From Oscillospiraceae bacterium (GTDB taxonomy: Bacteria > Bacillota > Clostridia > Oscillospirales > Ruminococcaceae), in the NCBI GenBank assembly GCA_017483465.1, contig JAFUWN010000004.1, positions 1 to 43,599 on the forward strand: 43,599 nt of DNA, read 5' to 3'. Shown here one piece after another: positions 1 through 8,840 of this stretch. Within the stretch, counting starts at the first letter, position 1. Every line of letters begins with the position of its first letter. Below the pieces are notes generated by a model. The model saw only the letters and a program-made list of their open reading frames with translations, did no database searches and was not told where the DNA came from. Position numbers and translations under genes: made by a program.

Positions 1-255
1 ACATCCACAAACACAACAACATCCACATCTGCTACAACTACCACAACAACGACATCTACAAGCACAACAACATCCACATCTGCTACAACAACTACAACTA
101 CGACATCCACAAACACAACAACATCCACATCTGCTACAACAACTACAACTACGACATCCACAAACACAACAACATCCACATCTGCTACAACAACTACAAC
201 CACAACATCCACAAGCACAACAACATCTACATCTACTACAACGACTACCACAACT
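1..255 (+). repeat. 51-bp tandem repeat, about five copies
   Basis: Copies start at 1, 52, 103, 154 and 205; the last is degenerate. Each encodes 17 Thr/Ser-rich residues with an Ala in the middle of the first four. The copies differ at only a few bases, so the array probably changes length by slippage or recombination. It runs off the left edge. Confidence 0.9.
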
Positions 256-975
256 ACAACCACCACAACTGAAACCACAACGACAACAACACTGTTTGAA
301 GCTGTACAGAGCGAGCATGAATCCAATACTGAAACGGATGATTACTACAGCCACAGCGAAACAGGGGAAACAACTACCGAAACAACAGATGATATGTCCT
401 GGATTGTTGGCAGTGAAACCGAAACTGAAACAACAGACGATATGTCTTGGATCGTAGGCAGTGAAACAGAAGAATCTTCTGAATCTGTAATTTATACAGA
501 AGAAACCGAAACTGAAACAGAAACTGTAGATACCGGCATTGCTGTAGAATCTGACACACAGACAGAACCTACAGAATCCGAAACAGAATCTGTAAGTGAA
601 AGTGAATTTGTATCTGAATCTGAATCCGTATCCGAAAGCGAAACAGAATCTGAATCTGAATCAGTATCTGAATCCGAAACAGAATCTGAAAGCGAATCCG
701 AATCCGAATCTGAATCAGAAAGCAAGACATCCGGTTCATCCGGCTCTTCCTCCGGTTCTTCTTCCGGATCTTCCGGCGGCTCGAACAATTCCAGAACGAG
801 CACGACAGCTTACAAGAGAACTTCTTCTGCAAGCTCTACCACTACCAGCCGCAATAATACAACAAGTACCGCATCCAGCCCGAAGACAGGTTCGGAAGAA
901 GGTATCATGTTAGTACTCGGACTGCTTGCAGTTTCCGGAGCAGCACTGGCAATCACACGCAAAAAAGATGACTGA
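1..975 (+). CDS. Wall-anchored Thr/Ser-rich surface protein, C-terminal part (5' end outside window)
   Basis: The reading frame is open from base 1, so this is the C-terminal 324 residues of a larger protein. Residues 1-100 are almost pure Thr/Ser with a 17-residue repeat. A Glu/Thr/Ser stretch follows with the sequence DDMSWIVGSETE twice, then a long Ser-Glu alternating region and a Ser/Gly linker. The C-terminus is a sorting signal: SPKTGS, a hydrophobic segment of about 19 residues, then RKKDD. Family knowledge: LPXTG-like signals are cut by a class A-type sortase and the protein is linked to peptidoglycan; here the motif is SPKTG. The Thr and Ser-Glu stretches probably form an extended stalk through the wall. 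The functional head lies upstream and cannot be judged. It ends just before a bidirectional terminator. Confidence 0.85.
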   Translation, partial: TSTNTTTSTSATTTTTTTSTSTTTSTSATTTTTTTSTNTTTSTSATTTTTTTSTNTTTSTSATTTTTTTSTSTTTSTSTTTTTTTTTTTTETTTTTTLFEAVQSEHESNTETDDYYSHSETGETTTETTDDMSWIVGSETETETTDDMSWIVGSETEESSESVIYTEETETETETVDTGIAVESDTQTEPTESETESVSESEFVSESESVSESETESESESVSESETESESESESESESESKTSGSSGSSSGSSSGSSGGSNNSRTSTTAYKRTSSASSTTTSRNNTTSTASSPKTGSEEGIMLVLGLLAVSGAALAITRKKDD

Positions 976-1007
976 TACAGTAATCTGAAAAAGAAGTAGA
1001 AAAAATC

Positions 1008-1045
1008 AAGAAGAACGGCATTCTGAAATGCCGTTCTTCTTTTTA
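1008..1045. terminator. Bidirectional intrinsic terminator
   Basis: A perfect 15-bp stem (1008-1022 with 1027-1041) closes a CTGA loop. A T-run follows on the plus strand and a GATTTTTT run on the minus strand. It separates the convergent surface-protein and protease genes and can serve both. Confidence 0.9.
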
Positions 1046-1074
1046 TAATTAAATAATTAATAGGATAATAAAAA

Positions 1075-3459
1075 TTAATTGATAATTGCCGGTGTCCAGT
1101 ATTCCTGATGATACATATCTGTGAAACGATACATAATCCGGACTTCTCCTGTTCCGACATCGGTATTGCTGATTTCAAGATTTTTGGAGACGGTTACCGT
1201 ATCACCAAGATAATAGCTGTTCTGATAATTTCCGTTATAAGAATAGTAATCACAAAGAAAATCAAGTTTATCGCCGTTTTTGACTTCGGTAAGGCTTTTC
1301 GGAACGGTATCTGTTTCGTTTGTGACGTAATTTGTGGAAGCTCCTGCAATATAGCCGGAGGGTGTTTCGTTATCAAAGACTAAAATTAAATTCACACGTT
1401 CGCCGTTGAGCATTGCCGGAACATAGCCTGTAATTGTATATTCATCGCCGTTTTCGACTGTATCGGTATGATAATAGGCAACCGGCTGGCCGTTGATAGA
1501 AAGCCATGTTCTGTCGGTATCAGCGACAAAATTTCCGTTTTCATCGAAACTGTAGAGATTATCAAGACCAAGATCGACATAGCCCATGCCGTCATCATAG
1601 AACATATTCAGATCTACCTGATGAATCATAGACCATTGAGAATCGGGAAGAGCCATGGTATAATTTCCGGCAGCATCCTGATTCCAGACAAGGTTAGAGG
1701 CATCGAAATAATTCATGGAAATATAATTGGCTGCCTGTGAGTCAGAAAGAGGATTTTCAGTCATGAAGCTGATATTGTTTTCATCCAGGCCGTCAATGCT
1801 GCGTCCGGAGCCGGAAGGACTCGCCACAAAGCTGGTGAGCAGGCTGCCGAGCATAGCCGCACCGCCGTTGGATAAGACCGAACTGCCCAGATCAAGAAGC
1901 GAGGAAACAGGAGAACCTGTGCCGCCTGCGGAAATCTGACCGCTGGTTTCGAGCTTGGCAAATTCCCGGATACAGTCGCTGTATTCGCTGTCCATGCCAA
2001 TGTCGGTATAAGTCGAGCAGGCCTTGTCTACATAGGAAGTGCGTTTATAAGGGAAATAAATAGAAACGCCGTAAGCATTGGACATATTGGAAGAAGTCCG
2101 GTTGTATTTGACAGCTTTTTTGATGGCTTCGCTGAGATTTCTGCCCTCGGGAGTGTTCATGTTTTCAGCGAAATTCACCAGATCAATCTGGTCAATTTTG
2201 GAACTCTGGGCAAATTCTCTGGTTGTGTATCTGGCCTGGGAAACGTCCTGATATTCCTGATTTTTGATTTTCATGCTGATGGATTTCGAGAAAGCTGTCA
2301 GATTCTCCGGAATAGTATTGGAAAATTCTGCCAGATCAATAACAGAGAGCGTTGTTTTCTGCCCCTGACATTTTTCAGCACATTTGGAAACGAAATCATC
2401 TACGATTGTTTTGCCGATTTCGACAGTCGGCAGAGAAGTATTTTTTCCCAGAGTATTCAGCCAGTTGGTATAATACCAGCCGATACCGGGTTCAGTTTCT
2501 TCGGAAGCAATCAGATAATCAGCATAGTCATTGAGCATAAGTGCGGTTTCGGCTGTTGCCATCAGACACGCATCAAAGCCGATAAAATCAAATTTGACAC
2601 CGCCGTTGCTCAGAGCCTGCCGGATGCCGGAAAGAGACATAGAACCGCTGGAACGGTATTTTTCATCATAGCCGTATCCGCTAACAGAACCGCCGCCGTG
2701 ATCCCAGAGGATCAGAGCACGGCGATTTGACGGGAAATTGGAATTGCAGTACTGGATAAAATAAGAAAGTGTGCTTGGTTCTGTCATGGGCTTTGCACCG
2801 TTATCCATGACAAGCGGCTGAAGACCGCCGTTGATTACTTGATAAATCTGGTTTGTCGTACTGCTGATTTCTTTGGTTTTCCATCCGGTGCAGCCGCCTG
2901 TATAGACAATGATTCTGACATTATCGCCGTATTTGGCGTTTGCCATTTCCTGCAAATCCGAAGAAGCCATGCCGTATTTGGATTCCAGATCTGTGCCGCA
3001 CATGTAGACCATCAGCGTGACAGTATCGGTATTATCGCCCTTGATGGATGTATATTTTTCCCGTGAACCTTCTGCGACAGAAGTATCTGCTGCTCCGCCG
3101 GAGCTGGCAAAGTAATTGCTTCCGGAAGCGGCAGAAAGAAAGTTTGCCGGAATCTGACTTCCGCCGCTGCCGGTACTGGAGATACTGGGAGTATTTTCTG
3201 CAGTATTGGAAGCCGGAGAAGGTTCGGTGGTTGTTTCCGTGCCGAAATTGCCGCCGAATAATAAGGCAATAATAATCGCAAGCAGAGTGATACCGCCTCC
3301 GCCTGCGGCTTTTTTTCCGATGCCGCCGGATGACGGGCGACCCTGACCTCCGGCACCGACCTGCCCTGTATTGAGACCGTCACCACGTTTATGAACGCCG
3401 CTTCCGCCGGATGTGACATTCTTTTCACGGGAGCGTGGTCTGTTGCTGTGATTGTCCAT
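1075..3459 (-). CDS. Clostripain-family (C11) cysteine peptidase, membrane-anchored
   Basis: 794 residues. A Gly-rich basic N-terminal region is followed by one hydrophobic segment (about 57-69) and a Ser/Thr linker, so the protein is probably anchored with its catalytic part outside. The C11 domain begins near residue 145 (TLMVYMCGTDLES). The catalytic pair is visible: His254 in LWDHGGG and Cys298 in GFDACLM. C11 enzymes cleave mainly after Arg or Lys and often need self-processing. The C-terminal 300 residues look like a beta-rich accessory region that I cannot name. The ATG at 3459 has GGAGG nine bases upstream and a consensus promoter behind it. Its target is unknown; a role in processing surface proteins or host and diet proteins is inference. 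Confidence 0.88.
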   Translation of the reverse strand: MDNHSNRPRSREKNVTSGGSGVHKRGDGLNTGQVGAGGQGRPSSGGIGKKAAGGGGITLLAIIIALLFGGNFGTETTTEPSPASNTAENTPSISSTGSGGSQIPANFLSAASGSNYFASSGGAADTSVAEGSREKYTSIKGDNTDTVTLMVYMCGTDLESKYGMASSDLQEMANAKYGDNVRIIVYTGGCTGWKTKEISSTTNQIYQVINGGLQPLVMDNGAKPMTEPSTLSYFIQYCNSNFPSNRRALILWDHGGGSVSGYGYDEKYRSSGSMSLSGIRQALSNGGVKFDFIGFDACLMATAETALMLNDYADYLIASEETEPGIGWYYTNWLNTLGKNTSLPTVEIGKTIVDDFVSKCAEKCQGQKTTLSVIDLAEFSNTIPENLTAFSKSISMKIKNQEYQDVSQARYTTREFAQSSKIDQIDLVNFAENMNTPEGRNLSEAIKKAVKYNRTSSNMSNAYGVSIYFPYKRTSYVDKACSTYTDIGMDSEYSDCIREFAKLETSGQISAGGTGSPVSSLLDLGSSVLSNGGAAMLGSLLTSFVASPSGSGRSIDGLDENNISFMTENPLSDSQAANYISMNYFDASNLVWNQDAAGNYTMALPDSQWSMIHQVDLNMFYDDGMGYVDLGLDNLYSFDENGNFVADTDRTWLSINGQPVAYYHTDTVENGDEYTITGYVPAMLNGERVNLILVFDNETPSGYIAGASTNYVTNETDTVPKSLTEVKNGDKLDFLCDYYSYNGNYQNSYYLGDTVTVSKNLEISNTDVGTGEVRIMYRFTDMYHQEYWTPAIIN

Positions 3460-3510
3460 GTTGTAAAACCTCCGTTGTAATTTCAGTTAGGATAATTCTT
3501 TCTGTTTTAC

Positions 3511-3539
3511 AGTATACATGATTTTTCGGCAATTGTCAA
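3511..3539 (-). promoter_or_regulatory. Sigma-A promoter for the C11 peptidase gene
   Basis: On the minus strand, TTGACA (3534-3539) and TATACT (3511-3516) are separated by 17 bases. It points at the peptidase gene and is divergent from the next promoter. Confidence 0.8.
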
Positions 3540-3598
3540 GGTTTGAACGAAAAAACAGATATGTTTTTAGCCTTTTGCATAGAAATTCGGTCAGGCAA

Positions 3599-3627
3599 TT
3601 GACAAATCAAAGCCGATATGTTATAAT
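3599..3627 (+). promoter_or_regulatory. Perfect-consensus sigma-A promoter
   Basis: TTGACA (3599-3604), a 17-base spacer and TATAAT (3622-3627), 60 bases before the DUF2079 gene. Both hexamers match the consensus exactly, which suggests strong constitutive transcription unless an unseen regulator acts. Confidence 0.88.
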
Positions 3628-3686
3628 AAAAGCTGATATTTGATCACGGGTTCAAACAAGAGAAAGACAAAAGGAGACTATGATAA

Positions 3687-5645
3687 ATGAAACAGATCGT
3701 ATCAGAACGATGCAGGGAATGGATTGATTTTTTTAAGTTTTTTATGAAAAAATGCGGTATTCCTGAAATGTTTATGTGCCGCTTCGTAGGTGTGTATTTT
3801 CTGATTTCCGGTGTAGTGTTCCAGATGAGAAAAACTGCCGGGCTGAATGCTGTGAATGACTGGAAAGATTATGTCAGGGAATTTCCGCTGTGGCATAGTG
3901 CTATGTGGATGATTTTCGGCTTTCTGGTACTGACAATCGTACATTGTCTTGTACCGCCGAAATGGAGGATATTTGATCAGATTGTACTGCTGATCGGAAC
4001 AATGTTTCTGGCATGTTCTATTCTGTGGCGGAATGAGAATTATCATCTGGCTCTGGGTCTGTGCGGAATTGCTGTAGTATTTGTCAGTCATCTGATAGGG
4101 AAATTTTCAGAAGAACAGTTTGAAGCACTTCCGGAAAAAGCCGGGATTGGAATCATTGCAGTGATGGCCTGTGCAGTCATGGTGTTTGTCAGTGTGACTT
4201 CTGTTATGCATCATAAGATTTTCGGAACGTCCTGTTATGATTTCGGCATTTTCGCTCAGATGTTCTATTCGCTCAGAACTAATCTGACAGCAGTAACAAC
4301 CTGTGAAAGAGATGTGTTCCTGTCACATTTCAATGTTCATGCGTCGTTTATTTATTATCTGCTTGTGCCTCTGGGATGGCTGATTAAAGACGAATGCGTG
4401 CTGTTTATCGTGCAGGCAGTCACGGTCATGGGAGGAATTATCCCGCTGTATCTGATCGCAAAACAGCATAATTACAAAGGCTTTGCCCGGCTGGCTCTGT
4501 GTCTGATGTATATTTTCTGCTGTGAACTGATTCTGCCTTGTTATTATGATTATCATGAAAATGCATTTCTGCCGACACTCCTGATGTGGCTGCTGTATGC
4601 CATTGATCAGAAAAAAATGATCCTGATGTATATTATGGCGGCTCTGACTTGTATTGTAAAAGAAGATGCTCCGTTATATGTGATCTGTATCGGTATGTAT
4701 TTCTTTTTTGACGAACAAAGCCGGAAAAAATGGCACGGAGCAGTTATGACAGTCGTTTCGGGAATTTATTTTATTGCCATCAATCACTGGCTCGGAGAAT
4801 ACGGCGATGGTGAAATGATGGCTTCCAGCCGTTTCGGAAATCTGGTGCTGGAACCGGGTGACAGTCTGATGAGTATTGTCGGGAATGTACTGAAAAATCC
4901 GGGATATTTTTTCAGTATGTTCGTCAAGGAAAATACAGTGCTGTTTCTGGTGCAGATGTTCCTGCCCCTGGTGTTCCTGCCGTTTATGACAAATAAAATC
5001 CGGCGGTTTTTGCTGATCATTCCGTTTGTGATTATGAATCTTGTTGTCGGTGTCAGCTATGCTTATGCGGCAAGTATTGCGTATCAATATATTTTCGGCC
5101 CTGTCTGCCTGCTGCTGTATATGGCTGTGCTGAATGCCGATGATCTGGAAATTAAAAAACGCAATAGCTTTATTACCGTTGCGGCTTGTATCAGTATGAT
5201 TATGGCGGTATGCTGTGCTTCAGGGAAGCTCGGCTTTTTGAAGAGCTATCAGGACAGAAAAGAATTTTTCCAGCATATGGAAACTTGCTTTGATACCGTT
5301 CCGGAAGACGGCAGAGTCATTGCAAACGGCTGGTTTCTGCCGCATCTGGCAGACAGACCTGAAATTTATCTGTTTGACAGAAATGATTTTGAAACTGATC
5401 CCAGTCTTGCCAAAGAGGGAGAAGATAATTTTGAAGAAACTGTAACAGGCCTGAAAGATATTCAGCGTTATGATTTCTATGTCATGAGCCACGGAGACGG
5501 AAATACTGCCATTGCTGTTCCGTATCTCGAAGAAGCCGGCTTTGTGCCGTTTGCAACTACAGAAAATTATGTGATTATTTATGTCAGTCAGAAATATCTG
5601 GACAGTCATGACATGAACCCGTTCAGTGTGATAGAAATATCTTAA
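3687..5645 (+). CDS. DUF2079 family polytopic membrane protein
   Basis: 652 residues with around ten or more hydrophobic segments. The DUF2079 core runs from about residue 165 to 500 and includes YDFGIFAQMFYS, LSHFNVHAS and YDYHENAF, which are typical of the family. The last 120 residues are soluble. DUF2079 proteins resemble GT-C type lipid-linked glycosyltransferases (the YDFGIF acidic motif sits in the position of a catalytic Asp), but no substrate is known, so a role in glycosylation or envelope polysaccharide is inference. AGGAG precedes the ATG by ten bases; an ATG at 3680 is out of frame. The next gene follows after 26 bases, probably in the same operon. Confidence 0.8.
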   Translation: MKQIVSERCREWIDFFKFFMKKCGIPEMFMCRFVGVYFLISGVVFQMRKTAGLNAVNDWKDYVREFPLWHSAMWMIFGFLVLTIVHCLVPPKWRIFDQIVLLIGTMFLACSILWRNENYHLALGLCGIAVVFVSHLIGKFSEEQFEALPEKAGIGIIAVMACAVMVFVSVTSVMHHKIFGTSCYDFGIFAQMFYSLRTNLTAVTTCERDVFLSHFNVHASFIYYLLVPLGWLIKDECVLFIVQAVTVMGGIIPLYLIAKQHNYKGFARLALCLMYIFCCELILPCYYDYHENAFLPTLLMWLLYAIDQKKMILMYIMAALTCIVKEDAPLYVICIGMYFFFDEQSRKKWHGAVMTVVSGIYFIAINHWLGEYGDGEMMASSRFGNLVLEPGDSLMSIVGNVLKNPGYFFSMFVKENTVLFLVQMFLPLVFLPFMTNKIRRFLLIIPFVIMNLVVGVSYAYAASIAYQYIFGPVCLLLYMAVLNADDLEIKKRNSFITVAACISMIMAVCCASGKLGFLKSYQDRKEFFQHMETCFDTVPEDGRVIANGWFLPHLADRPEIYLFDRNDFETDPSLAKEGEDNFEETVTGLKDIQRYDFYVMSHGDGNTAIAVPYLEEAGFVPFATTENYVIIYVSQKYLDSHDMNPFSVIEIS

Positions 5646-5671
5646 AATAATAAAGCAGGAGAATAGTTGCT

Positions 5672-6349
5672 ATGAGAGATTTTTTAATCGCCAGTGCCCC
5701 TGTCATGATCTGGGTGCTGACAATTGCAGAAGTAATTATATTGATTTTATTATTAAAAATTTATCGGGAAAAGAAACATAAAATGCCGCTGTTCATGGCT
5801 CTGGTCTGCCTCGGACTGGTTTATGATGCGTTTGTGATGGCCATTGGCAGCTGGATTCCGGAAAGTCTGCTGTTCGGCATCAGCCGGATTCGCTTTATCA
5901 GTCATGGGGTACTCGTACCATTGAATTTACTGATCGGCGGCTATGCTCTGAAATGGGACGGCTTGAAATTCAAGATTTTAGCCGGAATTACGGGCTTGAT
6001 CAGTCTTGCCGGACTCGCCGCCGGAATCGCACGTAAATTAGAGATTCAGGAAATGGCCGGGATTATCCGGTGTAAATCTTCCGAAGCTTCTCCGGCATGG
6101 GCAGAGGGCATTAACAGTCTGCTGTCTTACGGAACTGTGATTCCTTTGATTATTTTCGGCATTATCGTCTTGGTAAAACAGAAAACACCGTTTATCTTCC
6201 TGTCCGGTCTGCTGATGTTCGTCTTTGCGGCTTTAGGCCCTGCAACCGGAAATTTCGATCTGATTTTCTATATCAGCATGTTCGGGGAATTGTGCATGGT
6301 TCTGTTCTTCTGGCTTTATGCAAGAAAATATACTGACCAAAAATCTTAA
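5672..6349 (+). CDS. Seven-helix integral membrane protein, unknown
   Basis: 225 residues, with roughly seven hydrophobic segments separated by short basic loops. I do not recognise a family and see no catalytic motif. It follows the DUF2079 gene by 26 bases with an AGGAG ribosome site, so co-transcription is likely and a shared envelope role is a guess. The next gene has its own promoter. Confidence 0.6.
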   Translation: MRDFLIASAPVMIWVLTIAEVIILILLLKIYREKKHKMPLFMALVCLGLVYDAFVMAIGSWIPESLLFGISRIRFISHGVLVPLNLLIGGYALKWDGLKFKILAGITGLISLAGLAAGIARKLEIQEMAGIIRCKSSEASPAWAEGINSLLSYGTVIPLIIFGIIVLVKQKTPFIFLSGLLMFVFAALGPATGNFDLIFYISMFGELCMVLFFWLYARKYTDQKS

Positions 6350-6375
6350 ATATAGAAAGAATTTCCGGTCAGGAC

Positions 6376-6404
6376 TTTACAAAACTGAATTTTTAGTGTA
6401 TAAT
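6376..6404 (+). promoter_or_regulatory. Sigma-A promoter for thrH
   Basis: TTTACA (6376-6381), 17-base spacer, TATAAT (6399-6404), 56 bases before the thrH start. Confidence 0.8.
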
Positions 6405-6459
6405 AAATAAGGGAAAATTCCCGTAATATTTATTTTTATCAATCAGGAGGAATTTTATT

Positions 6460-7062
6460 ATGATGACAATTACTTGTCTTGATCTCGAAGGCGTACTCGT
6501 ACCGGAAATCTGGATTGCATTTGCCGAAGCAAGCGGCATTCCGGAACTCAGAAAAACTACCCGTGACGAGCCGGATTATAACAAGCTCATGAATTACAGA
6601 CTTGCAATCCTGAAAGAACACGGCCTCGGCCTGAAAGAAATTCAGGAAACAATTGCTAAAATCGATCCCATGCCCGGTGCAAAGGAATTTCTGGATGAAC
6701 TCCGCTCTCTGTGTCAGGTGATTATTATCAGTGATACATTTACACAGTTTGCCGCTCCTCTGATGAAGAAACTCGGCTGGCCGACTATTTTCTGCAATAC
6801 ACTCGAAGTTGCTGAAAACGGTGAAATTACCGGCTTTAAGATGAGATGTGAAAAATCCAAGCTGACAACCGTAAAAGCCCTCCAGTCCATCGGTTTTGAA
6901 ACCATCGCAAGCGGCGACAGCTATAACGACTTAGGCATGATTCAGGCAAGCAAAGCAGGCTTTTTATTCAAGAGTACCGAACAGATCAAGGCAGATCATC
7001 CGGAACTTCCGGCATTTGAAACCTATGATGAACTGCTGAATGCAATCAAAGCAAATTTATAA
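6460..7062 (+). CDS. thrH: ThrH-type HAD phosphatase (phosphoserine/homoserine phosphotransferase)
   Basis: 200 residues, the usual length for ThrH. The HAD nucleophile motif is CLDLEGVLVPE with Asp8; Glu10 replaces the second Asp of DxD, as is typical of ThrH. Motif II is IIISDTF near residue 90, and motif III/IV is GDSYNDLGMI near residue 152. ThrH dephosphorylates phosphoserine and can transfer the phosphate to homoserine, linking serine and threonine synthesis in the cytoplasm. AGGAGG lies upstream and translation can start at either of two adjacent ATGs. The gene is monocistronic, between its own promoter and a terminator. Confidence 0.9.
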   Translation: MMTITCLDLEGVLVPEIWIAFAEASGIPELRKTTRDEPDYNKLMNYRLAILKEHGLGLKEIQETIAKIDPMPGAKEFLDELRSLCQVIIISDTFTQFAAPLMKKLGWPTIFCNTLEVAENGEITGFKMRCEKSKLTTVKALQSIGFETIASGDSYNDLGMIQASKAGFLFKSTEQIKADHPELPAFETYDELLNAIKANL

Positions 7063-7094
7063 TAATATTATAATAAATTTAATCTGTAAAGAAT

Positions 7095-7130
7095 AACGGC
7101 ATTGTATTTCTGTGCAGTGCCGTTTTTATT
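7095..7130 (+). terminator. Intrinsic terminator after thrH
   Basis: AACGGCATTG pairs with CAGTGCCGTT (one G-T pair) around a TATTTCTGTG loop, followed by TTTTATTTT. Confidence 0.8.
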
Positions 7131-7148
7131 TTCAGAAAGGAGCGGACT

Positions 7149-7523
7149 ATGCTGAAAAAAATTTTTGAATATGCTGAAAATACATATCAGTCCGAACCGG
7201 AATATCTCTGGAAACGGCTCCCTGAAGCCGCTGTGTTCCGGAATAAAAGCAATCAAAAATGGTATGCCTTATGTATGAAAATCGGCCGGGATAAGCTCGG
7301 CCTGAAAGAAAAAGCTTCTGTCTGGATATTGAATCTCAAATGTGATCCGCTGTTTATCGGTTCACTTCTGGAAATGGACGGTTATTATCCGGCCTATCAT
7401 ATGAATAAAAACCACTGGATTACCATTCTGCTCGACGGAACTGTCGAGGAAAAACAAATTCTGGAACTTCTGGATTTCAGCTATCATCTTACAGAAAAGA
7501 GGAAAAAACATGAATCAGCTTGA
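7149..7523 (+). CDS. MmcQ/YjbR family protein
   Basis: 124 residues. It matches the MmcQ/YjbR (DUF419) family by length and by WKRLPEAAVFRN, KWYALCMKI, LNLKCDP, YYPAYHMNKNHWITI and the LDFSYHL end. The family has a CyaY-like fold and is annotated as DNA-binding, but its biochemical role is not settled. It has an AAAGGAG site and overlaps the next gene by 14 bases, so it is the first gene of the 7149-9923 operon. Confidence 0.85.
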   Translation: MLKKIFEYAENTYQSEPEYLWKRLPEAAVFRNKSNQKWYALCMKIGRDKLGLKEKASVWILNLKCDPLFIGSLLEMDGYYPAYHMNKNHWITILLDGTVEEKQILELLDFSYHLTEKRKKHESA

Positions 7524-8307
7524 AAAAGTAAAGAAACTGAATCGTATGCTTCTGGCAGAAATGCCCGAATATCGCTTACAGGCCAACAGACTGGATGCGG
7601 ATGACTATAAAGAACAGAGAATGCTGTTAAGAAGCCTGATGAATCTGAGAAATCCGATGCCGGTTTCACAATATTTTCTGGATTTGCAGGATGAATTTCT
7701 GAAAGCTGAAGCCGAGGAAAAAGGGATTGTGGATGTGAAGCAGATTCCGGGCAGTCAGAAAGATGACCGGCTTTGTCTCTGGCAGGGCGATATTACGAAA
7801 TTAAATGCCGATGCGATTGTCAATGCAGCAAATGCGGCTTTGTTAGGATGTTTTATTCCGTGTCACAGATGTATTGACAATGCCATCCATTCTGCCGCAG
7901 GTGTTCAGCTCCGTGATGTATGTTTCCAGATGATACAGGAACAGGGGCATGAAGAAGCAACAGGTTCAGCCAAAATTACAAAAGGCTATAATCTTCCGGC
8001 AAAATATGTGATTCATACCGTAGGGCCTATTATCTATGATGAAGTTACGGCAGAAGATAAGATCATGCTCGCTTCGTGTTATGCATCCTGTTTGCAGGTC
8101 TCCGCTGAGAAAAATTTAGAGAGCATTGCTTTCTGCTGTATCTCGACCGGAGAATTTCATTTTCCGAATGATTTAGCTGCTGAAATCGCAGTCGATACGG
8201 TTCAGACCTATCTGAAACAGAATCCTGATACCAGTCTGAAAAAGATTATTTTCAATGTCTTCAAAGATCTTGATAAAGAAATCTATGAAGAAATCCTGAA
8301 AGGCTGA
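7510..8307 (+). CDS. Zinc-dependent macro-domain protein-ADP-ribose hydrolase
   Basis: 265 residues. The first 85 form a helical extension typical of the Zn-macro subgroup. The macro domain starts at about residue 87: WQGDITKLNADAIVNAANA is the ADP-ribose binding start, and LLGCFIPCHRCIDNAIH (112-128) carries the Cys114/Cys118/His119/Cys121 cluster that supplies zinc ligands in this subgroup. Zn-macro enzymes remove mono-ADP-ribose from proteins. In pathogens they pair with SirTM sirtuins and GcvH-L; neither is seen here. It overlaps mmcQ and is the second gene of the operon. Zn-macro identity is firm from motifs; the physiological target is unknown. Confidence 0.88.
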   Translation: MNQLEKVKKLNRMLLAEMPEYRLQANRLDADDYKEQRMLLRSLMNLRNPMPVSQYFLDLQDEFLKAEAEEKGIVDVKQIPGSQKDDRLCLWQGDITKLNADAIVNAANAALLGCFIPCHRCIDNAIHSAAGVQLRDVCFQMIQEQGHEEATGSAKITKGYNLPAKYVIHTVGPIIYDEVTAEDKIMLASCYASCLQVSAEKNLESIAFCCISTGEFHFPNDLAAEIAVDTVQTYLKQNPDTSLKKIIFNVFKDLDKEIYEEILKG

Positions 8308-8372
8308 TATTTATGCTGTTTATACAAATCATTCATATTACTTATACTAAAAATTCCCGTTCCGGAGAAAAA

Positions 8373-8840
8373 ATGCATCAGATTAATCATATCCGATTTA
8401 AAGAAATTCCGGCTCTGAAAAAAGATCTCTCTGCCGGAGAAATCTGTATCTGCAATAACAGCAATACAAGAACCTCTGTGAATATTTTTCCCTATCAGGA
8501 AAATTTTAACGCTTCTGGTGCGTTAGGCAGAGCGTTTGTTCATAAGCAGGATGAAAATTATCAGATTTTCTATTCCGATCGTCCGGCTCTGCCGTTTTCC
8601 AAGCCTGTCTTCACACTCGCAAAAAATCAGTACGGCAGAATCATCTATAATGAACGATATGTTACTTATGACAGTGAATGGTATTATACTCGGACGATTC
8701 TGAATTTTCTTCATGCGGATAGTTCAGCATATAAAACAAAATTATTCTTCCGGAAAGAACCAGATTTCCTGTTTCAGGATTTAAAATGGCTCCGCTACTG
8801 CGGAACGTATCATAAAAGGAGAATCACAAATGCACGGTAA
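8373..8840 (+). CDS. Hypothetical protein, basic, 155 residues
   Basis: The frame is open from an ATG at 8313, but the ATG at 8373 has CCGGAG six bases upstream and fits better. That start gives 155 residues beginning MHQINHIRFKEIP. The protein is rich in aromatic and basic residues (NERYVTYDSEWYYTR, LFFRKEPDFLF), has no membrane segment, and matches no family I recognise. It ends 11 bases inside the thymidylate kinase-like gene, so translational coupling is likely. A role near nucleotide metabolism is only suggested by position. Confidence 0.55.
   Translation: MHQINHIRFKEIPALKKDLSAGEICICNNSNTRTSVNIFPYQENFNASGALGRAFVHKQDENYQIFYSDRPALPFSKPVFTLAKNQYGRIIYNERYVTYDSEWYYTRTILNFLHADSSAYKTKLFFRKEPDFLFQDLKWLRYCGTYHKRRITNAR

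Noticed and set aside
1-255. CRISPR array
   Set aside because: The 51-bp units are contiguous, in frame and coding; there are no spacers.
492-803. Minus-strand Ser-Asp repeat ORF of 103 residues
   Set aside because: It is the mirror of the Ser-Glu repeat coding region of the wall-anchored protein; no start site of its own.
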